From Caballeronia sp. SBC1 (GTDB lineage: Bacteria > Pseudomonadota > Gammaproteobacteria > Burkholderiales > Burkholderiaceae), in assembly GCF_011493005.1 (NCBI RefSeq), contig NZ_CP049157.1:1922001-1986000 (forward strand): DNA of 64,000 bases, given 5' to 3'. The position numbers were made by a program, and so were the translations under genes. The notes under the pieces are model-generated. The model did no database searches. It saw only the letters and a program-made list of their open reading frames with translations, and was not told where the DNA came from. Positions within the stretch are counted from its first letter, which is position 1. Every line of letters starts with the position of its first letter. Positions 1 to 9,282 of this stretch are shown here, one piece after another.

Positions 1-140
1 TCGCGCCGTCTAAAAATTTCCCATCGGATTGCTCACGACTTCCGAGATGCGCAGCCCCATCAGGTACAGGAGCGAGATCAGCCAGCGCACGCGCGCGAGA
101 CCGCGCCAAAGCAGGGGCTTGAATCGGCCCCGAAAAAATA
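1..140 (-). pseudogene. Tyrosine recombinase (phage integrase) fragment
   Basis: Reading leftwards from about position 140, the minus strand encodes RWLISLLYLMGLRISEVV, which matches the box I region of tyrosine recombinases (the GLRISE core around the first catalytic Arg). The frame stops at a TAG at 10-12, but one base out of frame the sequence continues with RRRD, the usual follow-on in this family. A single-base frameshift in the T-run at 12-16 is therefore likely, with the gene continuing beyond the window. No start codon or N-terminal domain is visible upstream, where the plus-strand gene at 168 begins. It is most likely a dead remnant of an integrated element. Confidence 0.5.
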
Positions 141-167
141 ACCGAAGGAGGTGTTTATAGTGGGTCG

Positions 168-776
168 ATGGACTCCGACTCCTCCGAAGCCACTTCCGTT
201 CTCCAGCTGCGAATCAGTCTGCGAGGCGTTAGCCCGCCGGTCTGGCGGCGACTCCTAATTCCCGAGCAGATCGCGATTGCGCAGATGCATCATGTGATGC
301 AGCTCGCCATGGGCTGGCACGACCGTCACCTGTACCGCTTCGTCATCCGCGCATGGCATTACGGTGGACATCGGGATGGTGCGTTACAGTTCTTCGACGG
401 CCCAGACACCCTGTCTTTGGCTGCGTTTGGCCTGCACGAACATGAGCGCTTCACCTATCTGTACGACTTCACCTCGTGGTGGTTACATGACGTGCGCGTC
501 AAGCGGCGAACGTACAACCACTGGTCAACGCCCCTACCACGCTGCGTAGCGGGCGCCGGGCGTTGTCCGCCAGAAGACGCCGGAGGTCCCGAGAGATATA
601 TGAATGCTCTGGAAGTTCATAGCGAGCACGAGTTTCTCGAGTGGATCGAGACTTTACGCGAAAGCCAGATCGAGGTGAACGATCTACGCGTTGAGGTCGA
701 TGAATGGCTGATCTGGCTGGATCGGTGTTTCGACCGGTGTGCGGCGAATGAGCGGCTGCAGACGCTTGCGCGGTAA
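168..776 (+). CDS. Plasmid pRiA4b Orf3-like (IS1096 TnpR-type) protein
   Basis: A 202-residue soluble protein. It has the family's N-terminal signature: an LRISLRGVSPPVWRRLLIP strand with the PPVWRR core, followed by the MQLAMGWHDRHLYRF helix (residues about 45-60). Length is usual for the family, which is best known from plasmids and as a passenger of insertion sequences; its biochemical role is not established. The start is ATG 168, with AAGGAGG at 144-150. That spacing is long, but no nearer in-frame start exists. It lies 37 bases upstream of the ISKra4 transposase, so it is probably an accessory gene of that element rather than a host gene. Confidence 0.72.
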   Translation: MDSDSSEATSVLQLRISLRGVSPPVWRRLLIPEQIAIAQMHHVMQLAMGWHDRHLYRFVIRAWHYGGHRDGALQFFDGPDTLSLAAFGLHEHERFTYLYDFTSWWLHDVRVKRRTYNHWSTPLPRCVAGAGRCPPEDAGGPERYMNALEVHSEHEFLEWIETLRESQIEVNDLRVEVDEWLIWLDRCFDRCAANERLQTLAR

Positions 777-813
777 ACCGATCGCTTAAGCGACGGTTGA
801 GCGGGAGGCTGCG

Positions 814-2207
814 ATGCAGATCAGCGTGCAGATTGTAGTTCGGACGGAAGTCGACGAGCCAGCGAGCGTCACGGAGATTGCACACTTTGAGCGAGTATGC
901 TTCGATGCCGGTTCACTCGGTTTGCATCTCGACGAGGGGAAGTCGCTGCTGGGCCGGTTGCAGCGTTCAATGATCGGTGCCCAGGCCGCTGAGGCAATGG
1001 CTCGAATGAGCGTGTGTCCGGAGTGCGGTTCCGGTCTGACCGTCAAAGGCCACCATCGGCTGGTCTACCGCTCCGTCTTTGGTCGGCTATCGATCGACAG
1101 CCCGCGGTTGTACCAGTGCCGTTGTTCCGGAAGCGGGCGACGGTCCGTCAGTCCACTGGCCCGTTGCCTGCGTGAGCGGACGAGTCCGGAGCTGCAGTAT
1201 TTGCAAGCCAAATTTGCCGCGTTGAGGTCCTGCGGGCTGACCGTCCGGGTACTGGGGGAGGTGTTACCGCTTGAGCATGTGCTGGCGGCCACCACGATCC
1301 GGAGACGCGTCGCCACACTGGGCCGTCGCCTTGATAGCTCGAGGGCAGCGGTCGCCGTCGAGCAACGGCGATGCACAGATCTGCCTGCTGGCCGATGCAA
1401 CATTCCTCAGCACAGTTTAGTGCGCGCTGTCGGCATTGACGGCGGCTATATCCGGCTCGCCGGGCACAGTAGTCGACAGGACGGCTGGTTCGAAGTCGTC
1501 GTCGGGAAATCACTGCGCGACGACGGTAGCGGACACAGCTTCGCGTACGTTCATACACTCGAGCACGCGCCCGTCGATCGTATGCTGGCGTTTCTCGCGC
1601 AGGAAGGCGTCGCCGCGGATCAGCCGGTGACTTTCCTGTCCGATGGAGGCGACACCGTGCGCCGCGCCCAGCTCGACTTTGGCGATTGTGTACTCGACTG
1701 GTTTCACGTCGCCATGCGGGTACAAAATCTCGAACAGATGATCAAGGGGCTGCCGGACCGCGACGAACGGCCATGCGCCGAAGTGCTGATTGATGGGCTG
1801 CGCAGTGCAAAGTGGCACCTCTGGCACGGCTGCCCCTATCCGGCACTGCGGCGGCTTGAAAGCCTGGGTTGGGAACTCGCCACGGATGGCAGTCCCGAGG
1901 AGGCCAGGTTGCTGGCCAGACTGGAGGAGTTCATCGGCTACATCGAGAATAACCAGCGCTTTATCGTGAACTACGGGGACCGCTACCGTCATGGCGAGCC
2001 GATCACGTCGAGCTTCGTCGAGTCGGCGGTCAACCAGGTGGTCAGTAAGCGCTTTGTGAAGCGGCAGCAATGGCGTGGCGACCGGCTCATGCGCAAGGCC
2101 TTCTGCAGGTGAGGACTGCCGTCCTGAATGAGCATCTGCGATCATGCTTCGAGCGATGGTATCCAGCGCTCGCAGGCAACGATCATGCTCGCCATATCGC
2201 AGCGTAG
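814..2207 (+). pseudogene. ISKra4-family transposase, C-terminal frameshift
   Basis: The frame from ATG 814 (GGGAGG 8 bases upstream) gives 432 residues ending at 2112. It has a zinc-finger-like CPECGSG at about residue 69 and the DDE-fold landmarks VGIDGGY, FLSDGGD and the Glu in FVESAVNQVVSKRFVKRQQ. After RQQ the frame reads an unrelated tail. One base over, it continues as LLQVRTAVLNEHLRSCFERWYP, the typical C-terminus of this family, to a stop at 2205-2207. A one-base deletion close to 2069 explains this. The catalytic residues precede the break, so partial activity cannot be excluded, but loss of the conserved tail makes inactivity more likely. Confidence 0.85.
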
Positions 2208-2231
2208 AGCCCCCGCTTTGGCGCGGTCTCC

Positions 2232-2315
2232 TTCAAGGCAATCGTTCAGCCGTTCTCGCCGGAAGACCGCCTTCGGCTATTCCATGACAACACGGCGCGT
2301 GTTTACGGGTTGTGA
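2232..2315 (+). pseudogene. Amidohydrolase-family C-terminal scrap
   Basis: The plus strand reads FKAIVQPFSPEDRLRLFHDN and then TARVYGL before a TGA at 2313-2315. This is the characteristic C-terminus of amidohydrolase-2 proteins, where the last helix carries an FHDNA-R-Y-L motif. Nothing upstream in this frame continues the domain, because the transposase tail ends at 2207. It is a short remnant marking a rearrangement breakpoint. Confidence is limited by its length of about 28 residues. Confidence 0.5.
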
Positions 2316-2371
2316 AGGTGATTCAGTGCATTCGCCGCGATCAAACCATCTTGCTTGAGCAAGGCCCATAG

Positions 2372-2509
2372 CTCGCCGAGGTGCTCAGGGTGCTGTCGCC
2401 GTACCGGCGGGAACACATCAACCGGTTCGGAGACTATCTACTGGATCTCCAGCGCCCCGTTCCACCGCTCGATTCGACCATCGATTTCGCATTCAAATCA
2501 GCCGCTTAG
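2372..2509 (+). pseudogene. Tn3-family transposase C-terminal remnant
   Basis: The frame encodes VLRVLSPYRREHINRFGDY followed by LLDLQRPVPPLD and ends at a TAG at 2507-2509. LSPY-EHI-RFG-Y-LDL is the recognisable end of Tn3-type transposases. A stop at 2369-2371 separates it from possible further upstream homology (ILLEQGP). About 46 residues of a roughly 1000-residue protein remain, so this is a fossil of a transposon. No 38-bp Tn3 inverted repeat was recognised nearby. Confidence 0.7.
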
Positions 2510-2565
2510 GCTGAGATGTGGCGGATTTTTAACGAATCCCGGCCAAACCTCTAGAGCGGGGGGCG

Positions 2566-3384
2566 CTAAGGCTTGAATCTTTTTGGAAGCGGCTGGCCGT
2601 GCTTGATGAAAAGCCGGGCCAGATAAGAGGGAGACTCGACGCCAACTGCCATCGATGCAGCCAGCACCGTGGTGCCTGACACGCTTAGAAGTTCTGCTGC
2701 ACGTGCGACGCGCTGCCGCGTTTGATAATCGCCGATACTTTCGCCCGTCGACTCACGAAAAATGCGGGTGAGATGGCGGCGGGACAAAGAGAATTCGTCG
2801 GCAATCCGATCGAGATCGAGTTGTTCCGTTAGCGTTGAGCTCAGGAACAGTTTGACATCGTCGATCAGGTGCTTGTGTCTGTCCACAATGGCCGGGCGAA
2901 GCGCGGGACTCAATCCCGCTTCGACACACGCGGTTGCCACGAGACGATCGACCAGGTCCTGCCGATCGCGCGAAAAGTCGTCGGGCTCGTGAACCGCAAG
3001 CTGGCTCTGCAGCCTGATTGCGCCGAGCAGGGACCGATTGACGCTGCAGACCATGACCTTGCTCACGGACAACGTTCTGTTCGCTTTTTTCTCGCAGTAG
3101 GAGACGAAGTCGCTCTCGACATACACGGCGATATGTTCGTTCTCCGTGCAGTGACTTCCCGTTTCGTGAAGAAGACTGGGACGGACAACTGCGAGCGTGG
3201 CCGGGGCAATTTTGACTGGCCGGTCATTAGCTTCCGACGACAGCGCCAGTACGCCGCGCCGCGGCACGAGGAACATGTATTCCTCGTGTTTGTGCAACGC
3301 GGTTGAATATCCGGTTTCCGCGACACGACACACCGCCGAGACATGGCCCGGAGAAATGTGCGAGGACGCGGTTTGATATGTCAT
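2566..3384 (-). CDS. AraC-family transcriptional regulator
   Basis: A 272-residue regulator. Residues about 1-150 form a cupin-like sensing domain (LHKHEEYMFLVPRRG). About 165-265 form the AraC double helix-turn-helix, with LDRIADEFSLSRRHLTRIFRE as the first helix pair and a weaker second one ending in SPSYLARLFIKHG. The ATG at 3382-3384 is preferred because GGAAAG lies just upstream; a TTG nine codons earlier is the alternative. It is divergent from the PhzF/ornithine-cyclodeaminase/ABC-transporter unit that starts at 3874. It is the obvious candidate local regulator, with the imported amino-acid-like compound as likely inducer (inference). Confidence 0.9.
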   Translation of the reverse strand: MTYQTASSHISPGHVSAVCRVAETGYSTALHKHEEYMFLVPRRGVLALSSEANDRPVKIAPATLAVVRPSLLHETGSHCTENEHIAVYVESDFVSYCEKKANRTLSVSKVMVCSVNRSLLGAIRLQSQLAVHEPDDFSRDRQDLVDRLVATACVEAGLSPALRPAIVDRHKHLIDDVKLFLSSTLTEQLDLDRIADEFSLSRRHLTRIFRESTGESIGDYQTRQRVARAAELLSVSGTTVLAASMAVGVESPSYLARLFIKHGQPLPKRFKP

Positions 3385-3873
3385 GACGTGCTTTCCGTCG
3401 CGAACGGCCAAGAATGTGAACGCTTAAATGAACGCGCCGGCCCTACTACGCGACGCTGATAGGCAGCATAACACCGGCAAAAAGTTCTTTCGGTTCCTCT
3501 TTCTGCCTGCCTCAGTGCCGGAGCAGCCTCTCGCTTAGCGGGATAAGGCCAATCAAGCGGGGCGTCGCCGAAAGTATTTCCAGCGCAAAAGCCCTTGAAA
3601 CAAAGCCACCAGGCGGACCAATGATCCGTCATGGCCCGATTGTTATCAAACAATGGCCCAAGCGAGCGCGAAAAAACAAATCGACTCGCGCATCCTAGCG
3701 CCAGGATAAAAGGAGTCGATCTTGTTAATTGTTGGTTACAGAGTTTCCATGCAGCCTTGCCTGACGCGCACTGATCAGCGTCGTACGCGCGCCGTTTCGA
3801 ATAAGCGCAACCAGCGCAATCATGCCCTCGACGGTTGCCTCCCAAACTCCGTTCGAGCGGAAAGGGGGCGTCT
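3385..3873. promoter_or_regulatory. Divergent intergenic region, AraC gene / catabolic unit
   Basis: About 490 bases separate the two divergent starts. I see no coding sequence with recognisable domains. Both promoters and the AraC binding sites must lie here, but no convincing paired direct repeat or -35/-10 set could be fixed by eye. AAAGGGGG at 3861-3868 is the ribosome-binding site of the downstream gene. Confidence 0.5.
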
Positions 3874-4779
3874 ATGAGCGCGCATGAAATCCATCTGGTA
3901 CGCGTTTTCGCAGCAAGCAAAGACGGCGGCAATCCCGCTCCGATCATCCTCAATGCGGATCGCCTGTCCGACAATGAGATGCGCTCGATCGCTGGGGAGC
4001 ACGGGCGCGAAAGCGCCTTCGTACTGCGTCCCGAAGACGCCAGTCACACGTTCCGGTTCCGATTCTTCGTGCCGAATCACGAGATGGAAATGTGCGGCCA
4101 CGCAACGCTGGGTGCGCTGTGGCTTCTCCGAAAACTAGGCGTGTGGACCACGAAGCGGGCATTGATCGAAACCAGGAGCGGTGTCGTCGAGGCGCGGATC
4201 CGGCCCGTCACCGACGTGATAGAAGTCAGCCAGCCGGCAGGCGTGGTGCAGCCTGTGGACGATGCTGGCCTGCTGGCCGCGACACTCGATGTGATGAACT
4301 TATCGGCGAGCGACCTGCTGCCGGTCGGCATTGTCAACGCCACCACAAGTCGTACTAAGACGCTGATCCCGCTCAAGTCCGTGGCGCAGTTGCATGCCTT
4401 ACGGCCGAAATTCGAACGCGTTGAAGCGTTGTGCAGTTCGTTGAATTCAACTGGATTGTATCCGTTCGCTGTCGACGCAGAAAAATCGGACGCGCTCCAG
4501 GCGCGGCAGTTTCCGCGCTCTTCCGGCTATCCCGAGGACGTCGCGACAGGCATTGCCGCGGCTGCACTGCTGTACGGCGCCCGGCACTATGGATTGCTCT
4601 CCGGGCATGCGGACGGCGTGCACGTTCATCAGGGCGTGGCAATGGGCCGGCCATCGGAAATCTCCGTTGAATTCAGAGATTCGCTCGACACTGCTCGGGG
4701 TTGCTGGATCAGCGGCGCCGTGCAATGCGACGATCCGATTGGTAACCAGGCTGATGAGTTGCTTCGGGAAAGACCATGA
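3874..4779 (+). CDS. PhzF-family isomerase/epimerase
   Basis: A 301-residue PhzF-like protein. The family has two alpha/beta halves and catalyses isomerisation or epimerisation with an acidic residue. Here the catalytic Glu of the GRESAFV motif is residue 46, followed by the FFVPNHEMEMCGHATLGA strand-loop, and EDVATGIAAAAL near residue 210 is the second conserved loop. ATG 3874 is chosen over an upstream in-frame ATG at 3835 because of AAAGGGGG immediately before it. It is first in a unit with an OCD-like enzyme (ATGA overlap), a binding protein, an aldolase and an amino-acid ABC transporter. A role in processing an unusual amino acid is likely; the substrate is unknown. Confidence 0.85.
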   Translation: MSAHEIHLVRVFAASKDGGNPAPIILNADRLSDNEMRSIAGEHGRESAFVLRPEDASHTFRFRFFVPNHEMEMCGHATLGALWLLRKLGVWTTKRALIETRSGVVEARIRPVTDVIEVSQPAGVVQPVDDAGLLAATLDVMNLSASDLLPVGIVNATTSRTKTLIPLKSVAQLHALRPKFERVEALCSSLNSTGLYPFAVDAEKSDALQARQFPRSSGYPEDVATGIAAAALLYGARHYGLLSGHADGVHVHQGVAMGRPSEISVEFRDSLDTARGCWISGAVQCDDPIGNQADELLRERP

Positions 4780-5699
4780 ACTTCTACACGAATGAAGAGG
4801 TACGCTCGGCGCTATCGGCTCAGAGCGCTATCGACGCGCTTCGCGATGCTTATCTCGAGCTGGCCCATGGCGATGCCGCCGTGCAGGTTCGAAGCCGCAT
4901 TGCGATCCCCACGGCGAAATTCAGCACGATGTCCGCCATGCTCGGATCGGCGAATATTGCGGCGGTGAAGATGTACACGACGCTCGACGGGCAGTTCTCG
5001 TTTTTCGTCGCGTTGATGTCATTGGACGACGGACGGCTGCTCGCCATGATGGAAGCCGACGCGCTGACGCGCTTCCGCACAGCCGCGACGACAGCGCTCG
5101 CGGCGCAGCATCTGGCGAGACCGGCGAGCAAGAGCATCGGCATATTCGGAAGCGGTGTGCAGGCGAGCGCTCACGCCGAGATGCTGATCTCGCGGTTCGC
5201 TATTGAAGACGCACTGATACGCAGCAACGACATTGAAAGTGCGGAGCGGCTCGCTGTCGACTTGAGGCAGCGGTTCAACGTCCGCGTTTCGCTGGCCTCA
5301 GCCGAGGAGGCGGCAGGATCGGACATCGTGGTGCTCGCCACGCGCTCTTCCACCCCGGTCATGCGAGGTATGTGGCTCAAGCCCGGCAGCTTCATTGCCG
5401 CCATTGGTGCGACGCGTCCCGACCAGCGCGAGATGGACGACGAAACGATCAGCCGCAGCACCGACATCGTGGTCGACTGGCTTGTGCAAACGCCCGCAGA
5501 GTCCGGCGATCTGGCGCTTGCGCCGCCCACATTGCTGGCAACCAAAAAGATTACTGACCTTTGCGCCGTGATCGAAGCCGGCATGGTCCGCCGGGACGAC
5601 TGTGCCGACATTGTGGTGTACAAGGCGGTCGGCATGGCTTTACAGGATGCAGCCATCGCCAACCTCGTCCATCTGACACTCGGCAAGAGAACTCGATAA
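4776..5699 (+). CDS. Ornithine cyclodeaminase / mu-crystallin family protein
   Basis: A 307-residue member of the OCD/mu-crystallin family. These NAD(P)-dependent enzymes act on amino or imino acids, for example ornithine cyclodeaminase, alanine dehydrogenase, ketimine reductases and pyrroline-2-carboxylate reductase. The Rossmann loop is IGIFGSGVQA, with GSGVQA at residues 125-130. The substrate pocket includes K65 in AAVKMYTT and R101-T102 in FRTAAT. IGATRPDQREMDDE carries the conserved Asp region. The start overlaps the PhzF stop (ATGA), showing translational coupling. Sequence alone does not decide between cyclodeaminase, dehydrogenase and ketimine reductase. Confidence 0.9.
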   Translation: MNFYTNEEVRSALSAQSAIDALRDAYLELAHGDAAVQVRSRIAIPTAKFSTMSAMLGSANIAAVKMYTTLDGQFSFFVALMSLDDGRLLAMMEADALTRFRTAATTALAAQHLARPASKSIGIFGSGVQASAHAEMLISRFAIEDALIRSNDIESAERLAVDLRQRFNVRVSLASAEEAAGSDIVVLATRSSTPVMRGMWLKPGSFIAAIGATRPDQREMDDETISRSTDIVVDWLVQTPAESGDLALAPPTLLATKKITDLCAVIEAGMVRRDDCADIVVYKAVGMALQDAAIANLVHLTLGKRTR

Positions 5700-5821
5700 G
5701 CAAACTCGCTAAGAACGCTACAACCGTTCTTTCTCCAATCTTTATATCCATCCACCGCGTCATGAGAGCGCGCAGGGTTGCTCTCATCGACCCGACCAAC
5801 TACCATTTCAGGGAGACCCAA

Positions 5822-6727
5822 ATGAATACCTTTCATCGCACATTCACGTATATAACGTTAGGATTCCTTTTATTGATCACAAGATCAGTGTTTGCCGATG
5901 ACCTGGGGCCTACGCTCGACAAGATTCAGAAATCCGACGTTGTCGTGATTGGCCACCGGGAAGCATCCATTCCCTTTTCCTATTACGATGAAAACCAACA
6001 TGTCATTGGCTTTTCGCAGGACCTTTGTCAGAAGGTTATCGACGCCATCAAAGTCAAGCTGAACAAGCCCGACCTTAAGGTGCGCATGGTTCCGGTGAAT
6101 TCCCAGAACAGAATTGTCCTGGTACAGAACGGCACGGTCGACCTCGAGTGCGGTGTCACCACCAACACGAACGCCCGGCATGAACAGGTTGCGTTTTCAG
6201 ATACGTTCTTCGTAACGCTCACGCGGTTGCTGGTCAACAAGAATTCCGGCGTGAAGGATTTCAGCGATCTCGCCAATCAAACCGTCGTGACCAACGCGGG
6301 CACCACAGCCGAAGCCATCCTGCGTCATCTAAACGTCGAAAAGAAGCTGGATATGAGCATCATCTCTACGAAAGACTATGGGGAATCGTTCCTGACTTTG
6401 CAAACCGGCCGCGCCAGGGCTTTCATGCTGGACGATGTGTTGCTGTATGGCGCGCGCACCCTGGCAACGACACCGTCCGACTGGATAGTGACCGGAACCG
6501 CCCAATCTAAAGAACCCTATGCGTTCATGATGCGCAAAGACGATCCGCAGTTCAAGCAACTGGTCGACGACGCACTGACCAAGACCATGAAGTCAGGCGA
6601 CATCAATAGCTTGTTCGCCAAGTGGTTCCAGAAGCCTGTTCCGCCGAAAAATATCAACTTCGATTTCGCGATGAGCCCGGAACTGCGGGCGCTTTACGCA
6701 AATCCGAACGATCAAGCCGCCTATTAA
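5822..6727 (+). CDS. Polar amino-acid ABC transporter, periplasmic binding protein
   Basis: A 301-residue class F/GltI-like solute-binding protein. Residues 1-25 are a signal peptide ending VFA before DD. The mature part has GHREASIPFSYYDEN, typical of glutamate/aspartate-type binders, VDLECGVTTNT, and a C-terminal SLFAKWFQKPVPPKNINFDF motif close to GltI. ATG 5822 follows AGGGAGA. The longer upstream open frame (from 5561) is a shadow of the preceding gene. The matching permeases and ATPase follow after an aldolase gene. Ligand is probably a polar amino acid or derivative; glutamate itself is not certain given the catabolic neighbours. Confidence 0.9.
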   Translation: MNTFHRTFTYITLGFLLLITRSVFADDLGPTLDKIQKSDVVVIGHREASIPFSYYDENQHVIGFSQDLCQKVIDAIKVKLNKPDLKVRMVPVNSQNRIVLVQNGTVDLECGVTTNTNARHEQVAFSDTFFVTLTRLLVNKNSGVKDFSDLANQTVVTNAGTTAEAILRHLNVEKKLDMSIISTKDYGESFLTLQTGRARAFMLDDVLLYGARTLATTPSDWIVTGTAQSKEPYAFMMRKDDPQFKQLVDDALTKTMKSGDINSLFAKWFQKPVPPKNINFDFAMSPELRALYANPNDQAAY

Positions 6728-6853
6728 ACGTCGGGGCGCGAAAGGACAAAGCTTCATTCGCGCCACTAGCCTCGTGTCTTGCAGGCGTCCACCGCAGGTG
6801 TCGCCTGAGCACGTGACGAAAGCGAAACGCGAAACCGCTCCAGGAGGAAATAC

Positions 6854-7648
6854 ATGGCCCATGGCCTCGATACAAACAAGGTGACCCAACGAGCGCAGGT
6901 GCGGCCGGGTGAACTCGACACGCTCGCGATTCGTCAAGCGAGAGTCGATCTCGCAGCGTGCTTCCGCATGGCGGCGCGGCTTGGCATGCAAGAGGGCGTT
7001 TGTAATCATCTGTCGGCTGTGCTTCCCGGTCGCGACGACTTGTTCCTCGTGAACGCGTTCGGGTACGCGTTCGAGGAGATCACTGCCTCGAACCTGCTGG
7101 TATGTGACCTTTATGGCAATGTCATAGAGGGGGAGGGTATCCCCGAAATCACGGCGTTCTACATTCATGCACGCGTACATCTAGGACAACCACGGATCAA
7201 GGTCGCCTTCCATACGCACATGCCGAACGCGACCGCATTGACGATGGTGCAGGGTGCTCCGCTGCTTTGGGCCGGGCAGACGGCGCTCAAGTTTTTTGGC
7301 AGAACCGCCGTGGATCCGCTCTTCAACGGACTCGCGCTCGATGAGACCGAGGGCGATCGGATTGCCGATGCTATTGGCACTGCCGACGTGGTGTTCATGA
7401 AGAATCATGGCGTGATGATTTTAGGCAGCAGCATTGCGGACGCATGGGACGACATGTACTACCTGGAGCGAGCCTGCGAGGTTCAGCGACTGGCACTGTC
7501 GACGGGGCTTCCGTTACAGTTGATCGATCGCGACATGGCCGAGCAGACTTATCGGCAGATGCGCTCGGGCGGCCGTGAAAGCGCGCGCCGTCATCTCGAG
7601 AGCATCAAGCGAATCCTGAACAAACACGATCCCGATTACGCACTTTAA
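6854..7648 (+). CDS. Class II aldolase/adducin-family protein
   Basis: A 264-residue class II aldolase/adducin-fold protein. Such enzymes use a zinc ion to cleave or decarboxylate hydroxylated substrates. Metal ligands are visible as H120 and H122 in AFHTHMPN and H185 in MKNHGVMILG. EGVCNHLSAVLPG near residue 50 is the phosphate/substrate-binding turn. GGAGG lies shortly before ATG 6854. The gene sits between the binding protein and the permeases of one importer. That arrangement suggests it acts on the imported compound or a product made by the PhzF/OCD enzymes. Substrate cannot be read from the sequence. Confidence 0.88.
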   Translation: MAHGLDTNKVTQRAQVRPGELDTLAIRQARVDLAACFRMAARLGMQEGVCNHLSAVLPGRDDLFLVNAFGYAFEEITASNLLVCDLYGNVIEGEGIPEITAFYIHARVHLGQPRIKVAFHTHMPNATALTMVQGAPLLWAGQTALKFFGRTAVDPLFNGLALDETEGDRIADAIGTADVVFMKNHGVMILGSSIADAWDDMYYLERACEVQRLALSTGLPLQLIDRDMAEQTYRQMRSGGRESARRHLESIKRILNKHDPDYAL

Positions 7649-7864
7649 ACTCGGAATGCACGGCTTTGCTGGATTCTGGAGCGGCCGCCGGCGCGTTATC
7701 CGATTTGGAGTATCAGCGTTCATGTCCATGACCATTCGGACGCCACGTGGCGCCTACAGCGAGGCACGCCAGCTTCGCCACGTTTCATGAGCCAGCCGCC
7801 ATCAAGACCCGCCGAGCCACGCTACCGCATGACTTAAAGGTCAATCCGTACCCTGGAACTCAAG

Positions 7865-8605
7865 ATGTCCTACCACTGGAATTGGGGCGTTTTCCTAAGC
7901 CCTGTATCAACCGGCGAGCCGACAACCTATCTCGGCTGGCTCATTTCCGGTTTCTGGGTGACCGTTACCGTGTCGCTCGCGTCATGGGTCGTAGCGCTGG
8001 TGGTCGGCTCGTTGTTCGGCATTCTGCGCACCGTGCCCAACAGGAAGCTGGCCGCTATTGGCACCGGTTATGTCGCCATCTTTCGTAATATCCCGCTGCT
8101 CGTGCAGTTTTTCATCTGGTATCTCGTGATACCGGAATTGCTGCCTGTTTCCATCGGCAACTGGTTCAAGCAGTTGCCGCCAAACGCGCAGTTCTATTCG
8201 TCATCCATCATCTGCCTCGGGTTGTTCACCGGAGCACGCGTGTGCGAGCAAGTGCGCTCGGGCATCAACGCCTTGCCGCGCGGACAGCGCGCCGCCGGTC
8301 TCGCGATGGGCTTCACCGAATGGCAGACGTATCGATACATCCTGATGCCCGTCGCCTACCGGATCATCGTGCCGCCGCTGACGTCGGAGTTTTTGAACGT
8401 GTTCAAGAACTCCGCGGTGGCATCGACTATCGGCTTGCTTGAATTGTCGGCACAGGCGCGACAGCTTGTGGATTACACCGCGCAGTCGTATGAGTCGTTC
8501 ATCGCCGTGACGCTTGCCTACATGCTGATCAATCTGGTCGTCATGCAACTGATGCGCTGGGTCGAAGCCAAAACCCGGTTGCCCGGCTACATTGGAGGCA
8601 AGTGA
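7865..8605 (+). CDS. Amino-acid ABC transporter permease (GltJ-type)
   Basis: A 246-residue inner-membrane permease of the HisM/GltJ type. The N-terminal [19 protein letters not shown] is characteristic of GltJ. Several hydrophobic segments follow, and the EAA loop reads [21 protein letters not shown] (residues about 138-158), which contacts the ATPase. The stop codon overlaps the start of the next permease by one base. It forms the channel with the second permease. The longer open frame at 7747 on the same strand is a shadow in another phase. Confidence 0.92.
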   Translation: MSYHWNWGVFLSPVSTGEPTTYLGWLISGFWVTVTVSLASWVVALVVGSLFGILRTVPNRKLAAIGTGYVAIFRNIPLLVQFFIWYLVIPELLPVSIGNWFKQLPPNAQFYSSSIICLGLFTGARVCEQVRSGINALPRGQRAAGLAMGFTEWQTYRYILMPVAYRIIVPPLTSEFLNVFKNSAVASTIGLLELSAQARQLVDYTAQSYESFIAVTLAYMLINLVVMQLMRWVEAKTRLPGYIGGK

Positions 8606-9282
8606 TGCATCATTTCAATTGGAGCAGTGTGCTGAGTTCGCTGCCCACGCTGTGGACCGGCGCCATTATCACCTTCAAGATCACGGTGCTTGCGCTTGTG
8701 TTCGGGATTCTCTGGGGCACCGTGCTCGCGTTGTTTCGCTTGTCGGGCATCAAGCCGCTTGAATGGTTCGCGAAGGGGTATGTGACGCTGTTCCGTTCCA
8801 TCCCGCTCGTGATGGTGTTGCTGTGGTTCTTTTTGATCGTGCCGCAATTCCTGCAAAATGTGCTGGGGTTATCGCCGGAAATCGATATCCGGCTTGCTTC
8901 CGCCATGGTCGCGTTCTCGCTGTTCGAGGCCGCGTATTATTCGGAAATCATCCGTGCCGGCATTCAGGCGGTGTCGCGCGGGCAGGTGAACGCGGCGTTC
9001 GCGCTCGGCATGACGTACACGCAGTCCATGAGGCTGATTGTGCTGCCGCAGGCGTTTCGCGCGATGGTGCCGCTGCTGCTCACGCAGGCTATCGTATTGT
9101 TCCAGGATACGTCGCTGGTGTATGTGATCAGCCTCGCGGACTTTTTCCGCACGGCAACGAATGTGGGTGATCGCGACGGTACGACCGTCGAAATGGTGTT
9201 GTTCGCCGGCGCCTGTTATTTCGTGGTGTGCCTGGCCGCATCCGGTCTCGTCAAAAGTCTTCAGAAAAAGGTCGCTCGATGA
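8605..9282 (+). CDS. Amino-acid ABC transporter permease (GltK-type)
   Basis: A 225-residue HisQ/GltK-type permease with about five membrane segments and the EAA loop [24 protein letters not shown] one codon earlier (8602) is possible, but ATG 8605 overlaps the gltJ-type stop by one base and has TTGGAGGCAAG just upstream, so it is preferred. The end overlaps the ATPase start (ATGA), consistent with a tightly coupled operon. Confidence 0.92.
   Translation: MHHFNWSSVLSSLPTLWTGAIITFKITVLALVFGILWGTVLALFRLSGIKPLEWFAKGYVTLFRSIPLVMVLLWFFLIVPQFLQNVLGLSPEIDIRLASAMVAFSLFEAAYYSEIIRAGIQAVSRGQVNAAFALGMTYTQSMRLIVLPQAFRAMVPLLLTQAIVLFQDTSLVYVISLADFFRTATNVGDRDGTTVEMVLFAGACYFVVCLAASGLVKSLQKKVAR

Larger units (their letters stand above)
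168..2207 (+). mobile_element. ISKra4-family insertion sequence, degenerate
   Basis: A pRiA4b-Orf3-like gene and an ISKra4-type transposase lie 37 bases apart on the same strand and probably formed one element. I see no convincing terminal inverted repeats: the left flank is an integrase fragment and the right flank an amidohydrolase scrap. The ends are therefore set by coding content only. Together with the transposase frameshift this suggests an inactive copy. Confidence 0.5.
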
